From PALSA-894 sp963828625 (GTDB taxonomy: Bacteria > Pseudomonadota > Alphaproteobacteria > Rhizobiales > Xanthobacteraceae): a DNA stretch of 64,000 nt. Below are positions 18,616-27,588 of the stretch, in pieces. Location: the NCBI GenBank assembly GCA_963828625.1, contig CAWHEX010000003.1, forward strand, positions 124,001 through 188,000. The letters are read 5' to 3'. The notes beneath the pieces were generated by a model. The model worked only from the letters and a program-made list of their open reading frames with translations, searched no databases and was not told the DNA's origin. Within the stretch, counting starts at the first letter, position 1, and the number at the start of each line of letters is the position of its first letter. Made by a program: the position numbers and the translations under genes.

Positions 18616-19647
18616 ATGCTCGCTTCGGCGGTTCGTGCGCTGAATTCGGCGACCGAGCGCGCGTGCGCGTTCGCGTTGCTGGGAGCGTTGGCCTGTGCCG
18701 TCAATTTTCCTGGCCTTGCGCGCGCCGAAGAAGGCGTCGTTACGGAACTGGCGTCTGCCGGCGGCCCGCGCGCTGAGTTTTGGGGCGAGTTGCCCGACAC
18801 CGGTAACGGTGAGACGTCTACACAACCGCTTTTGACCCGTTCCAGCGTTAACCTGCTGGTCGCCGCGAACCGAACCGGCGCGCAACGCTACAGCGACACT
18901 CACACCGAGAGCGGCAAGAAACGCCGCCGCTCGCTCGCGTCGCTGGTTCGCTCGCGCCTTGCCGACGACGCCAATTTCCGCAACCGCACGCGCTTTCTGT
19001 CGCGCCGCATCGACGAGACCGGCCGGGGCAATGCCGCCGAACTCGCGTTCGTGCAAACCGGCGAGCAATTCCTCGGCGCGCTGGTCGCGGCGTCGCGCCG
19101 CGGTCCGATCTCGAACCTCGTGATCTACGGTCACGCAGCATCGAAGGCGCTGTTCATGCGCGAAGACCGCGGGTTCTATGCCTCGGTGATGGAGGTTGCG
19201 AAGACCTCGCACGTTGTCTCCGGCGAGGACGACGAAAAGGACGAACAGCTCCGCCTCGTCGGCTCGCGCGACATGAGCGACTTCGAAGGGCTACTTGCGC
19301 GCGGCGAGATCCGCTTCACCCGCAATCCGGTGATCGTGTTCGCGGGCTGCGGCGTTGCGGGCAGGCGCGACGTTGAGTCAGGCAGCATTGCGGCGCGCAT
19401 CGCGGAGCTGACAGGCGGCAAGGTGATCGCTTCGGTCGACGTGACCGACCAGTCGATGGGTCGCGGACCCAACTTCCGCAATCACGAATATTCGCGCCGC
19501 ACGTGGGTACGCTTCCTGGGCGGCCAGACGCCGGAGCGGCTCAATACCAAGGTAATTGACGCGCTGAAGCAGCTCAATTTCGACGGCGAAGCTGTGGCGG
19601 CTGCCGGGCCGCCGCAAGAGGCTCCAGCCCAGCGCAGCTCAAACTGA
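18616..19647 (+). CDS. Secreted protein with possible clan-CD-like His/Cys dyad
   Basis: A 343-residue protein I do not recognise by name. A probable signal peptide covers residues 1-37 and ends 'LARA'. Residues 75-135 are basic and polar. From about residue 140 there is an alpha/beta pattern: a hydrophobic strand ending 'NLVIYGHAAS' (His173) and, 72 residues later, another ending 'VIVFAGCGVAG' (Cys245), followed by 'IAELTGGKVIASVDVT'. This resembles the His-Gly and strand-Gly-Cys arrangement of caspase-fold (clan CD) peptidases and DUF4347 domains. Peptidase activity is inference. It converges on gltA with a 7-base gap. Confidence 0.6.
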   Translation: MLASAVRALNSATERACAFALLGALACAVNFPGLARAEEGVVTELASAGGPRAEFWGELPDTGNGETSTQPLLTRSSVNLLVAANRTGAQRYSDTHTESGKKRRRSLASLVRSRLADDANFRNRTRFLSRRIDETGRGNAAELAFVQTGEQFLGALVAASRRGPISNLVIYGHAASKALFMREDRGFYASVMEVAKTSHVVSGEDDEKDEQLRLVGSRDMSDFEGLLARGEIRFTRNPVIVFAGCGVAGRRDVESGSIAARIAELTGGKVIASVDVTDQSMGRGPNFRNHEYSRRTWVRFLGGQTPERLNTKVIDALKQLNFDGEAVAAAGPPQEAPAQRSSN

Positions 19648-19654
19648 CGGTTGC

Positions 19655-20977
19655 TTACTTCCTTCGCGAAATCGGCGCGTATTCGCGCCGCGTCGCGCCG
19701 GTGTAGAGCTGGCGCGGACGGCCGATCTTCTGGCTCGGGTCCTCGATCATCTCTTTCCATTGCGCGATCCAGCCGACCGTCCGGGCGACCGCGAACAGCA
19801 CGGTGAACATCGTGGTCGGGAAGCCCATCGCCTTGAGCGTGATGCCCGAATAGAAGTCGACGTTCGGATAGAGCTTCTTCTCGACGAAGTACTCGTCGGA
19901 CAGCGCGATGCGCTCGAGCTCCATCGCAACCTCGAGCATCGGATCGTCCTTGTGGCCGACTTCGGCGAGGACCTCATGCGCCGTCTTCTGCATGATCTTC
20001 GCGCGCGGATCGTAGTTCTTGTAGACGCGGTGGCCGAAGCCCATCAGGCGGAACGAGTCGTTCTTGTCCTTCGAGCGCTTGATGAATTCGGGAATGCGGT
20101 CGACCGTGCCGATCTCGGCCAGCATTTTCAGCGCGGCTTCGTTCGCGCCGCCGTGCGCCGGGCCCCACAGGCAGGCGATGCCGGCTGCGATACAGGCGAA
20201 CGGGTTGGCGCCGGACGAACCCGCGAGCCGCACCGTCGAGGTCGAGGCGTTCTGCTCATGGTCGGCGTGCAGGATCATGATGCGATCCATCGCGCGCGCC
20301 AGCACCGCGTTCGGCTTGTACTCCTCGGCCGGCACCGCGAAGCACATGCGCAGGAAATTGGTCGCGAAGTCGAGGCTGTTCTGCGGGTACACGAACGGCT
20401 GGCCGACCGAATACTTGTACGCCATCGCGGCGAGCGTCGGCATCTTGGCGATCATGCGCATCGAGGCGATCATGCGCTGCATCGGATCGGAGATGTCGGT
20501 GGAGTCGTGATAGAACGCCGACAGCGCCCCGACCGAGCCGGTCATGATTGCCATCGGATGCGCGTCACGGCGGAAGCCCTGGAAGAAACGGGTCATCTGC
20601 TCGTGCACCATCGTGTGATGGTTGATGCGGTAATCGAAGTCCTGCTTCTGCCCCTTGGTGGGCAGTTCACCGTAGAGCAGGAGATAGCAGGTCTCGAGGA
20701 AGTCGCCGTTCTCGGCGAGCTGCTCGATCGGATAACCGCGATAGAGCAGGATGCCTTCGTCGCCATCGATGTAGGTGATCTTGGACTCGCAGCTTCCCGT
20801 CGAGGTGAAGCCGGGGTCGTACGTGAACACGCCCGCCTGTCCGTAGAGCTTCGAGATGTCGACGACGTCCGGCCCGATCGTGCCTTCGTAGACCGGGAAT
20901 GCGTAGTTCTTGTCGCCGATCGTCAACTGCGCGGATTTGGTATTCGCGCCGTGGGCGGGAGGTGTCTTGGCGTCCAT
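19655..20977 (-). CDS. gltA: Citrate synthase
   Basis: A 440-residue type II citrate synthase condensing acetyl-CoA and oxaloacetate at entry to the TCA cycle. An N-terminal beta domain (about 15-75, 'TYDPGFTSTGSCESKITYID') marks the hexameric Gram-negative type regulated by NADH. Catalytic residues lie in 'HADHEQNASTSTVR', 'GPAHGGANEAAL' and 'MGFGHRVYKNYDPRA'. It is transcribed alone on the minus strand, downstream of gltX with a 177-base gap. Confidence 0.97.
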   Translation of the reverse strand: MDAKTPPAHGANTKSAQLTIGDKNYAFPVYEGTIGPDVVDISKLYGQAGVFTYDPGFTSTGSCESKITYIDGDEGILLYRGYPIEQLAENGDFLETCYLLLYGELPTKGQKQDFDYRINHHTMVHEQMTRFFQGFRRDAHPMAIMTGSVGALSAFYHDSTDISDPMQRMIASMRMIAKMPTLAAMAYKYSVGQPFVYPQNSLDFATNFLRMCFAVPAEEYKPNAVLARAMDRIMILHADHEQNASTSTVRLAGSSGANPFACIAAGIACLWGPAHGGANEAALKMLAEIGTVDRIPEFIKRSKDKNDSFRLMGFGHRVYKNYDPRAKIMQKTAHEVLAEVGHKDDPMLEVAMELERIALSDEYFVEKKLYPNVDFYSGITLKAMGFPTTMFTVLFAVARTVGWIAQWKEMIEDPSQKIGRPRQLYTGATRREYAPISRRK

Positions 20978-21154
20978 GAATGGGCCCTCGAACTGGCGGT
21001 CCGCCGGCTATTGCGGCAGGCCACAAAGGCACCGGATCACGTCGGATTTCGGCGGGGTGCGGTGCAGCAAAGCTGAGTATTCTGGGTATCGCATTAAAGG
21101 GTGCGCCGCAAGGTCGCGGGCGGAGTCCGGGCGTCCGAAATCGTTGATCGGCCC

Positions 21155-22609
21155 CTAGCCTGCGGCGGTTCGCGCGGGCGCGGATGGACCGGCGGCCTGA
21201 TCGGCAATGCGTGCCAGGCTTTCGACTTTCCCGAGCACCGCCAGCACGTCGAAAATGCCGGGCGAGGTGGTGCGCCCGGTCAAGGCGGCGCGCAGTGGCT
21301 GCGCCGCTGCGCCGAGCTTCACGCCGGCGCGCTCCGCATAGGCGCGCACCGCGGCTTCGGCACCTTCCGCGCTCCACGGATCGACCGGCGCAAGCTCATG
21401 CGCCAGCGCGCCGAGCACGGCGCGGGCCTCGGGCGTCATTTGCGCGGCGGCTTTTTCGTCGAGCGTGAGCGGCCGGTCGGCGTAGAGATATCGTGCGCTC
21501 TCGATCAGCTCGACCAGCGTCTTGGCGCGTTCCTTCAGTCCGGGCATGGCGGCGATCAGCTTTTCGCGCAGCGCCGGCGTCATCTTCCGGGCAAGCTCCG
21601 CGCCCGCCGGAATGTGCGGCAGCACGCGCTCGATCTCGGCGACGAGGTCCGCGTCGGGCATCTGGCGGATGTAGTGGCCGTTCAGGCTGTCGAGCTTGCC
21701 GAGGTCGAAACGCGCGGGGGAACGCCCGATCGCCGGCAGATCGAACGCCGCGATCATCTCCTCGGCCGAGAAGATCTCCTGATCGCCATGCGCCCAGCCG
21801 AGACGCAGCAGGTAGTTGCGCATCGCCGCGGGCAGATAGCCCATCGCGCGATAGGCTTCGACGCCGAGTGCGCCATGGCGCTTGGAAAGCTTGGCGCCGT
21901 CCGCCCCATGCAGCAGCGGAAGGTGTGCCATCACCGGCGCGCTCCACCCGAGCGCCTCGTAGATCTGCTTTTGCCGCGCCCCGTTGGTCAGGTGGTCGTC
22001 GCCGCGGATGATGTGGGTCACGCCCATGTCGTGGTCGTCCACCACGACGGCGAGCATGTAGGTCGGGTTTCCGTCCGAGCGCAGCAGCACGAGGTCGTCG
22101 AGGTTCTCGTTCTGCCAGGCGACGCGGCCCTGCACCTGATCCTCGATCGTCGTCTCGCCGGTGAGCGGCGCCTTCAGCCGGATCGCGGGCTTTACGCCTG
22201 GCGGGGCTTCGCCCGGATCGCGGTCGCGCCAGAGGCCATTGTAGAGCTTGGACTTGCCCTCGCGCTTTGCCTGCTCGCGCATCTGCTGCAGCTCGTCGGG
22301 GGTCGCGTAGCACCGGTAGGCGGTGCCCGCCGCGAGCATCTGCTCGACGGTCTCACGATGCCGCGCGGCGCGGGCGAACTGGTGTACGGCTTCGCCGTCC
22401 CAGTCGAGTTCGAGCCATTTGAGCCCATCGAAGATCGCCGCGATCGCCTCGTCGGTCGAGCGTGCGCGGTCGGTATCCTCGATGCGCAGCAGGAACTTTC
22501 CGCCGCGCCCGCGCGAATAAAGCCAGTTGAACAGCGCCGTGCGCGCCCCGCCGATGTGCAGGTAGCCGGTCGGGGAGGGCGCGAAGCGGGTGACGATCTG
22601 ATCCGACAT
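21155..22609 (-). CDS. gltX: Glutamate--tRNA ligase
   Basis: A 484-residue class I synthetase that charges tRNA(Glu). The HIGH motif appears as 'PSPTGYLHIGGARTAL' near residue 10 and the KMSKS motif as 'GAKLSKRHG' near residue 245. The anticodon-binding helical domain occupies the C-terminal third and ends with an Ala/Pro-rich tail. It is divergent from glnS across a 95-base gap. With GlnRS encoded next door, it may be of the discriminating type, but many alphaproteobacteria also keep GatCAB, so this cannot be decided here. Confidence 0.96.
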   Translation of the reverse strand: MSDQIVTRFAPSPTGYLHIGGARTALFNWLYSRGRGGKFLLRIEDTDRARSTDEAIAAIFDGLKWLELDWDGEAVHQFARAARHRETVEQMLAAGTAYRCYATPDELQQMREQAKREGKSKLYNGLWRDRDPGEAPPGVKPAIRLKAPLTGETTIEDQVQGRVAWQNENLDDLVLLRSDGNPTYMLAVVVDDHDMGVTHIIRGDDHLTNGARQKQIYEALGWSAPVMAHLPLLHGADGAKLSKRHGALGVEAYRAMGYLPAAMRNYLLRLGWAHGDQEIFSAEEMIAAFDLPAIGRSPARFDLGKLDSLNGHYIRQMPDADLVAEIERVLPHIPAGAELARKMTPALREKLIAAMPGLKERAKTLVELIESARYLYADRPLTLDEKAAAQMTPEARAVLGALAHELAPVDPWSAEGAEAAVRAYAERAGVKLGAAAQPLRAALTGRTTSPGIFDVLAVLGKVESLARIADQAAGPSAPARTAAG

Positions 22610-22704
22610 GGCGGGCCTGTTACCACAGCGGCCTTGGCGTGTGCACGTGGATTTGCCACATAGGCACGTCTATCTGCGGCCCAGAGCAGGATTTCGGACG
22701 GTTC

Positions 22705-24385
22705 ATGTCGGTTGCCGAAAAAGTCGAAGCGGAAGCCGGGCGCGATTTCATCCGCGACATCGTGGCGGATGATCTTAGCGCGGGCCGTCACAAAAGCGTC
22801 GTGACGCGCTTCCCGCCCGAGCCGAACGGCTACCTGCATATCGGGCACGCTAAGTCGATCTGCCTCAACTTCGGCATCGCGCAGGAGTTCGGCGGGCGCT
22901 GCCATCTGCGCTTCGACGACACCAACCCCACCCGGGAAGAGCAGGAATACATCGACGCGATCGAGGCGGACGTGCGCTGGCTGGGCTTCGACTGGGGTCA
23001 GCACCTCTATCACGCGTCGGATTATTTCGAGCGGCTCTATGAATGGGCCGAGCATTTGATCCGCGCCGGCAAGGCTTACGTCGACGACCAGACGCAGGAC
23101 GCGATGCGCGCGGCGCGCGGCACGCTGACCGAGCCGGGCAAGAATTCGCCGTTCCGCGAGCGTGGTGTTGAGGAAAATCTCGACCTGTTCCGCCGCATGC
23201 GCGCGGGCGAGTTCCCGAACGGGGCGCGCGTGCTGCGCGCCAAGGTCGACATGGGGTCGGGTAACATCAACCTGCGCGATCCGGTGCTCTATCGCATCCT
23301 GCACGCCACGCACCCGCGCACCGGCACGGAATGGAAGATCTATCCGAGCTACGACTACGCGCACGGCCAGTCCGACGCGATCGAGGGCATCACGCATTCG
23401 ATCTGCACGCTGGAATTCGAGGATCACCGGCCGCTGTACGACTGGTTCATCGAGAACCTTCCGGTTCCCTCGCGCCCGCGCCAGTACGAGTTCGCGCGGC
23501 TCAATCTCACCTACACGGTGCTGTCGAAGCGCGTGCTCAACGCGCTGGTGAAGGGCGGCCATGTGTCGGGCTGGGACGATCCGCGCATGCCGACGCTGGC
23601 CGGCATGCGCCGCCGCGGCGTGCCGCCCGAGGCGCTGCGCGATTTTGCCAAGCGCATCGGCGTCGCCAAAGCGAACAGCCTCGTCGATCTCGGCCTGCTC
23701 GAATTTTCGATCCGCGAGGTGTTGAACAAGTCGGCGCAGCGGCGGATGGCGGTGTTAAGGCCGCTCAAGGTGGTGATTACGAACTACGACGGATCGGGCG
23801 AGGAGCTGGAAGCGATCAACCATCCGGACGATCCGGCCGCGGGCACGCGCCGCATCAAGTTCGGTCGCGAGATCTTCATCGAGCAGGAAGATTTCATGGA
23901 GAACCCGCCGAAGAAGTTCTTCCGACTGTCGCCCGGCACCGAGGTGCGGCTGCGCTACGCGTACTTCATCACGTGCCGCGAGATCGTGAAGGATGCGGCG
24001 GGCAACGTGACCGAACTGCGCTGCACCTACGACCCGGCCACGAGAGGCGGCAATGCGCCGGACGGCCGCAAGGTGAAGGCGACGATCCATTGGGTGTCGG
24101 CGGCCGAACTCCGTGCCGGCGGAGGTGCGGCTCTACAATCCGCTGTTCGCGAAGCCGGAGCCGGACGTCGCGAACTTCGCGAACGACCTCAACCCGAACT
24201 CCCTCGAAGTGCTGAGCGATGCGCGCGTCGAGCCGTCGCTCGCGGCCAGCAACGCAACCGAGCCGGTGCAATTCGAGCGGCAAGGCTATTTCGCGCGCGA
24301 TGCCGAGAGCGCGCCCGGCAAGCCGGTGTTCAACCGTACCGTCGGCCTGCGCGATACCTTCTCCAAGGAAGTCGCGAAGGGTTGA
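22705..24385 (+). CDS. glnS: Glutamine--tRNA ligase (frame-broken)
   Basis: Charges tRNA(Gln) directly with glutamine. 'RFPPEPNGYLHIGHAKSI' near residue 35 is the GlnRS-type HIGH motif, and 'YTVLSKRVLNALV' carries the KMSKS equivalent. The frame breaks at about 24106-24110, where an extra A lies before 'VPAEVRLYNPLF'; restored length is 559 residues, the family norm. The C-terminal beta-barrel anticodon domain ends 'PVFNRTVGLRDTFSKEVAKG'. Start at 22705 chosen because residues upstream lack similarity. There is no YqeY extension. Confidence 0.94.
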
Positions 24386-24484
24386 TCGCTCAATAAATCC
24401 GGGCGTTCTCGCCCTGTTCAGGCGCGACCCGTATCCAACCAGCAGTAGCATATCCGCCGTCTGCGGTTGCGTGCGGGTCGTGCG

Positions 24485-26746
24485 ATGGCGGAGTTGCGAA
24501 ACGGGACGGGACGGACGCGCACGTGGGACGTCGCGCGGCCGCGCGGCGTTTCGTGGCCTTCCGGCGCTACCGCGCTCGGCGGCGCGCGCGAGGTCCTCTC
24601 CCGCTGGTTCGCAACCGATGTCGCGGCCGGGCGGCTCATGCCGTGGCTGCCGATCTGCTTCGGCCTGGGTGTCGTCGTTTATTTCACGGCGCATCACGAG
24701 CCTTCGCTGTGGGCGGCGTTCGGACTGGCAGGCGTTCTTGCGCTGGCCGCTGTTCTTTCTCGCGCGCGGCCGATTGCCTTTCCGGTCCTGCTCGCGCTCG
24801 CCGCGACGGCTGCCGGCTTCGCGACGGTCACCTGGAAGAGCGCGCGCATTGCGCATCCGATCCTTCAGCACACCGCCTGGAATATCGCTATCTCCGGCTT
24901 CGTCGAAGTGCGCGAGGAGCGCGAGCGTGCCGACCGCATCGTGGTGCGCATCCACAAGAACGAGGGCCGGCTGCGCGATGCTCCGGAGCGCGTGCGTCTC
25001 TCGGTCAAGAAGCGCATGGCGCCGCCGGTCGGCACTTTCGTCGAGGTGAAGGCGCGGCTCAATCCGCCGCTCCGGCCGCTACGCCCGGGCGGCTATGATT
25101 TCTCGCGCGATCTTTATTTCCAGCGCATCGGTGCGACCGGCTTCGTGCAGGGTGCGATCAAGGTTGCCGCGCCGCCGGTCCCGCCAGGTACGTGGTTGCG
25201 CTACGCAACCTTCATCGAAGGCATCCGCGATGCGATCGACAGGCGCATCCGCGCCGCGGTGCCGGGGGACGCGGGTGCGATCGCGTCGGCGCTGATCACC
25301 GGCAAGCGTGACGCGATCTCCGCGCCCGTGAACGACGCGATGTACGTCTCGAGCCTCGCACACGTGCTGTCGATCTCCGGCTATCACATGGCGGTCGTCG
25401 CAGGCGTGGTGTTCTTCGTGGTGCGCGGCTTGCTTGCGCTGTCGCCTGTGCTCGCGATGCGCCATGCGATCAAGAAATGGGCAGCGCTCGTCGCGCTGAT
25501 CGCTGCCTTCTTCTACCTCCTGCTCTCCGGAGCCGAAGTCGCGACGCAGCGCTCCTTCATCATGACGGCGATCATCCTCGTCGGCGTGATGGCGGACCGC
25601 GCGGCGCTCACCCTGCGCAACCTCGCGCTCGCGGCGCTCGGTGTCATGCTGCTCGCGCCCGAAGCCGTCGTGCACCCGAGCTTCCAGATGTCATTCGCGG
25701 CGACGCTGGCGCTGATCGCCGCCTACGAGCGCGGGTTGCCGTGGAGCGTGGCTGGCGCGGACACGTCGCTGGGCGCGCGGGTCGCGCTGTGGGGTGGACG
25801 CGAGATCGTCGCGTTGATCCTTGCCTCGCTCGTCGCCGGCCTCGCGACCACGCCCTACGCGGCGTTCCATTTCCATCGCCTCGCGCCGTACGGCGTGCTG
25901 GCGAACCTGATGGCGATGCCGATCGTGTCAGCCTTCGTGATGCCGGCCGGGTTGCTTGCGTTGCTCGTACTGCCGTTTGGATTCGACGCGCCGCTGTGGT
26001 CGCTGATGGGGATCGGCGTCGACTGGATGATCTGGGTTGCGCTGTTCGTCGCGAGCATCCCCGGAGCGCTCGGGCGGATGGCGGCCTTCGGGACCGGCCC
26101 GTTGCTCCTGTGCACTGCCGGTCTGGTCCTGCTCGGCTTGCTTCGCTCGCCGCTGCGCTGGACCGGCGCGGTCGTGGTGACGGCGGCGGCGTTGTGGGCT
26201 GCTCGGGCACCGCTGCCGGATGTACTGGTCGCGGACCGGGGCGACGTGGTCGCGGTGCGCGGTGCGAGCGGCAAGCTTTCGGTGATGCGCGCCGCCGGCG
26301 GCAGCGATGCCTTCGGGGTGCGGGAATGGCTCGCGGCCGATGCCGACGCGCGCACCCCCGCCGATCCGACGCTGCGCGAGGGCGTCGTCTGCGACGAAAT
26401 AGGCTGCGTGGCGCGCCTCGCCGATGGCACCGTCGTGGCGTTGCCTTTCGCGGCGGAAGCCTTCGCGGAAGACTGCCGGCAGGCGGCACTCGTCATCAGC
26501 CAGCGGACCGCGCCGCCATCGTGTGCCGCGACTGCGATTGATCGCACGGCGTGGTCACGTTCCGGCGCAAGTGCGCTTTATCGCGTGGGGAAGGGGTGGG
26601 AGACGCTCGTCGCTTATCCGCCGGGCTACGATCGGCCGTGGGCGCGCGCTCTGCCGGTGCGCGGCGAAGGCGAAGTGGCGGCAACAGCACGGCCCGCGCC
26701 GCGCGACGCCACACCGCGCGCGGACGATCTCGCGGCAGACGATTGA
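24485..26746 (+). CDS. comEC: ComEC/Rec2 family DNA-uptake channel
   Basis: A 753-residue polytopic membrane protein. ComEC carries single-stranded DNA across the inner membrane in competent bacteria; alphaproteobacterial homologues are common even where competence is unproven. An N-terminal DUF4131-like region with OB-fold (about 60-230) precedes the competence domain, whose signature 'HVLSISGYHMAVVAGVV' lies near residue 300. A C-terminal extracytoplasmic segment lacks a clear metallo-beta-lactamase motif. Its stop directly abuts the lexA stop on the other strand. Confidence 0.92.
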   Translation: MAELRNGTGRTRTWDVARPRGVSWPSGATALGGAREVLSRWFATDVAAGRLMPWLPICFGLGVVVYFTAHHEPSLWAAFGLAGVLALAAVLSRARPIAFPVLLALAATAAGFATVTWKSARIAHPILQHTAWNIAISGFVEVREERERADRIVVRIHKNEGRLRDAPERVRLSVKKRMAPPVGTFVEVKARLNPPLRPLRPGGYDFSRDLYFQRIGATGFVQGAIKVAAPPVPPGTWLRYATFIEGIRDAIDRRIRAAVPGDAGAIASALITGKRDAISAPVNDAMYVSSLAHVLSISGYHMAVVAGVVFFVVRGLLALSPVLAMRHAIKKWAALVALIAAFFYLLLSGAEVATQRSFIMTAIILVGVMADRAALTLRNLALAALGVMLLAPEAVVHPSFQMSFAATLALIAAYERGLPWSVAGADTSLGARVALWGGREIVALILASLVAGLATTPYAAFHFHRLAPYGVLANLMAMPIVSAFVMPAGLLALLVLPFGFDAPLWSLMGIGVDWMIWVALFVASIPGALGRMAAFGTGPLLLCTAGLVLLGLLRSPLRWTGAVVVTAAALWAARAPLPDVLVADRGDVVAVRGASGKLSVMRAAGGSDAFGVREWLAADADARTPADPTLREGVVCDEIGCVARLADGTVVALPFAAEAFAEDCRQAALVISQRTAPPSCAATAIDRTAWSRSGASALYRVGKGWETLVAYPPGYDRPWARALPVRGEGEVAATARPAPRDATPRADDLAADD

Positions 26747-27442
26747 TCAGTATTTGCGGAAAAGGCCGACCAGCTTGCCCTGCACGCGCACGCGGTTGGG
26801 CGGCAGGATGCGGACTTCATAGGCGCTGTTGGCGGGCTCGAGTGCAATCGAGGCGCCGCGGCGGCGGAAGCGTTTCAAGGTCGCTTCCTCGTCGTCGATC
26901 AGCGCGACCACGATGTCGCCCGTATCGGCGCCGTCGCCCTTGCGGATCAGCACCGTGTCACCTTCGAGAATGCCGGCATCAATCATCGAGTCACCGCGCA
27001 CTTCGAGCGCGAAGTGATCGCCTGTGGAGAGCAGATCGGGCGGTACCTGGATGGTGTGACTGCGGGTCTGGATCGCCTCGATCGGCGTGCCTGCCGCGAT
27101 CCGGCCCATGACCGGAATGACGACCGGCCGGCCGCCTTCATCCTCGGAGTTCGCCCGCACCCGGCCGAGATCGCCTTCGATGACGGACGGTGTAAACCCG
27201 CGCCGGTTGCCGACGCCTTGGCTGACCGGCTCGGGAAGCTTGATGACCTCGATGGCGCGGGCCCGGTTCGGCAGGCGGCGGATGAAGCCACGCTCCTCCA
27301 GCGCCGTAATCAGCCGGTGGATGCCGGACTTGGACCGCAGATCGAGCGCATCCTTCATCTCGTCGAAGGAGGGGGGAATGCCCAATTCCTTCAGGCGCTC
27401 GTGGATGAAGCGCAGCAGCTCGAATTGTTTCCGCGTCAGCAT
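26747..27442 (-). CDS. lexA: SOS repressor LexA
   Basis: A 231-residue repressor-protease. The N-terminal winged helix opens 'MLTRKQFELLRFIHERLKE', and 'SFDEMKDALDLRSKSGIHRL' is the recognition helix region. A linker leads to the S24 peptidase domain: autocleavage Ala-Gly in 'GRIAAGTPIEA', catalytic Ser in 'GDSMIDAGILEGD' and Lys in 'DDEEATLKRF'. A GTTC-N7-GTTC box lies upstream at 27522-27536, so autoregulation is likely. It is downstream of moeA with a 146-base gap that allows its own promoter. Confidence 0.96.
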   Translation of the reverse strand: MLTRKQFELLRFIHERLKELGIPPSFDEMKDALDLRSKSGIHRLITALEERGFIRRLPNRARAIEVIKLPEPVSQGVGNRRGFTPSVIEGDLGRVRANSEDEGGRPVVIPVMGRIAAGTPIEAIQTRSHTIQVPPDLLSTGDHFALEVRGDSMIDAGILEGDTVLIRKGDGADTGDIVVALIDDEEATLKRFRRRGASIALEPANSAYEVRILPPNRVRVQGKLVGLFRKY

Positions 27443-27521
27443 CGAGACCCTCGCTGGTCGGTTTACGGAGTGTTTGTCCGTCCGGGACTCAGTCGAAACA
27501 AATCATGAACGGACACTATAT

Positions 27522-27536
27522 GTTCCATACTTGTTC
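27522..27536 (-). promoter_or_regulatory. LexA (SOS) box upstream of lexA
   Basis: GTTC-CATACTT-GTTC read on the plus strand matches exactly the alphaproteobacterial SOS box GTTC-N7-GTTC. On the minus strand it falls between a TTGCGG (27541-27536) and a TATAGT (27520-27515), where bound LexA would block lexA transcription. The 15-base spacer of that promoter-like pair is short, so the exact -35/-10 boxes are uncertain. Confidence 0.75.
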
Positions 27537-27588
27537 CGCAACCATTTAATTTGGCGTGAACAAGTCGAGGGAACGCAAAAGGCGGCGC

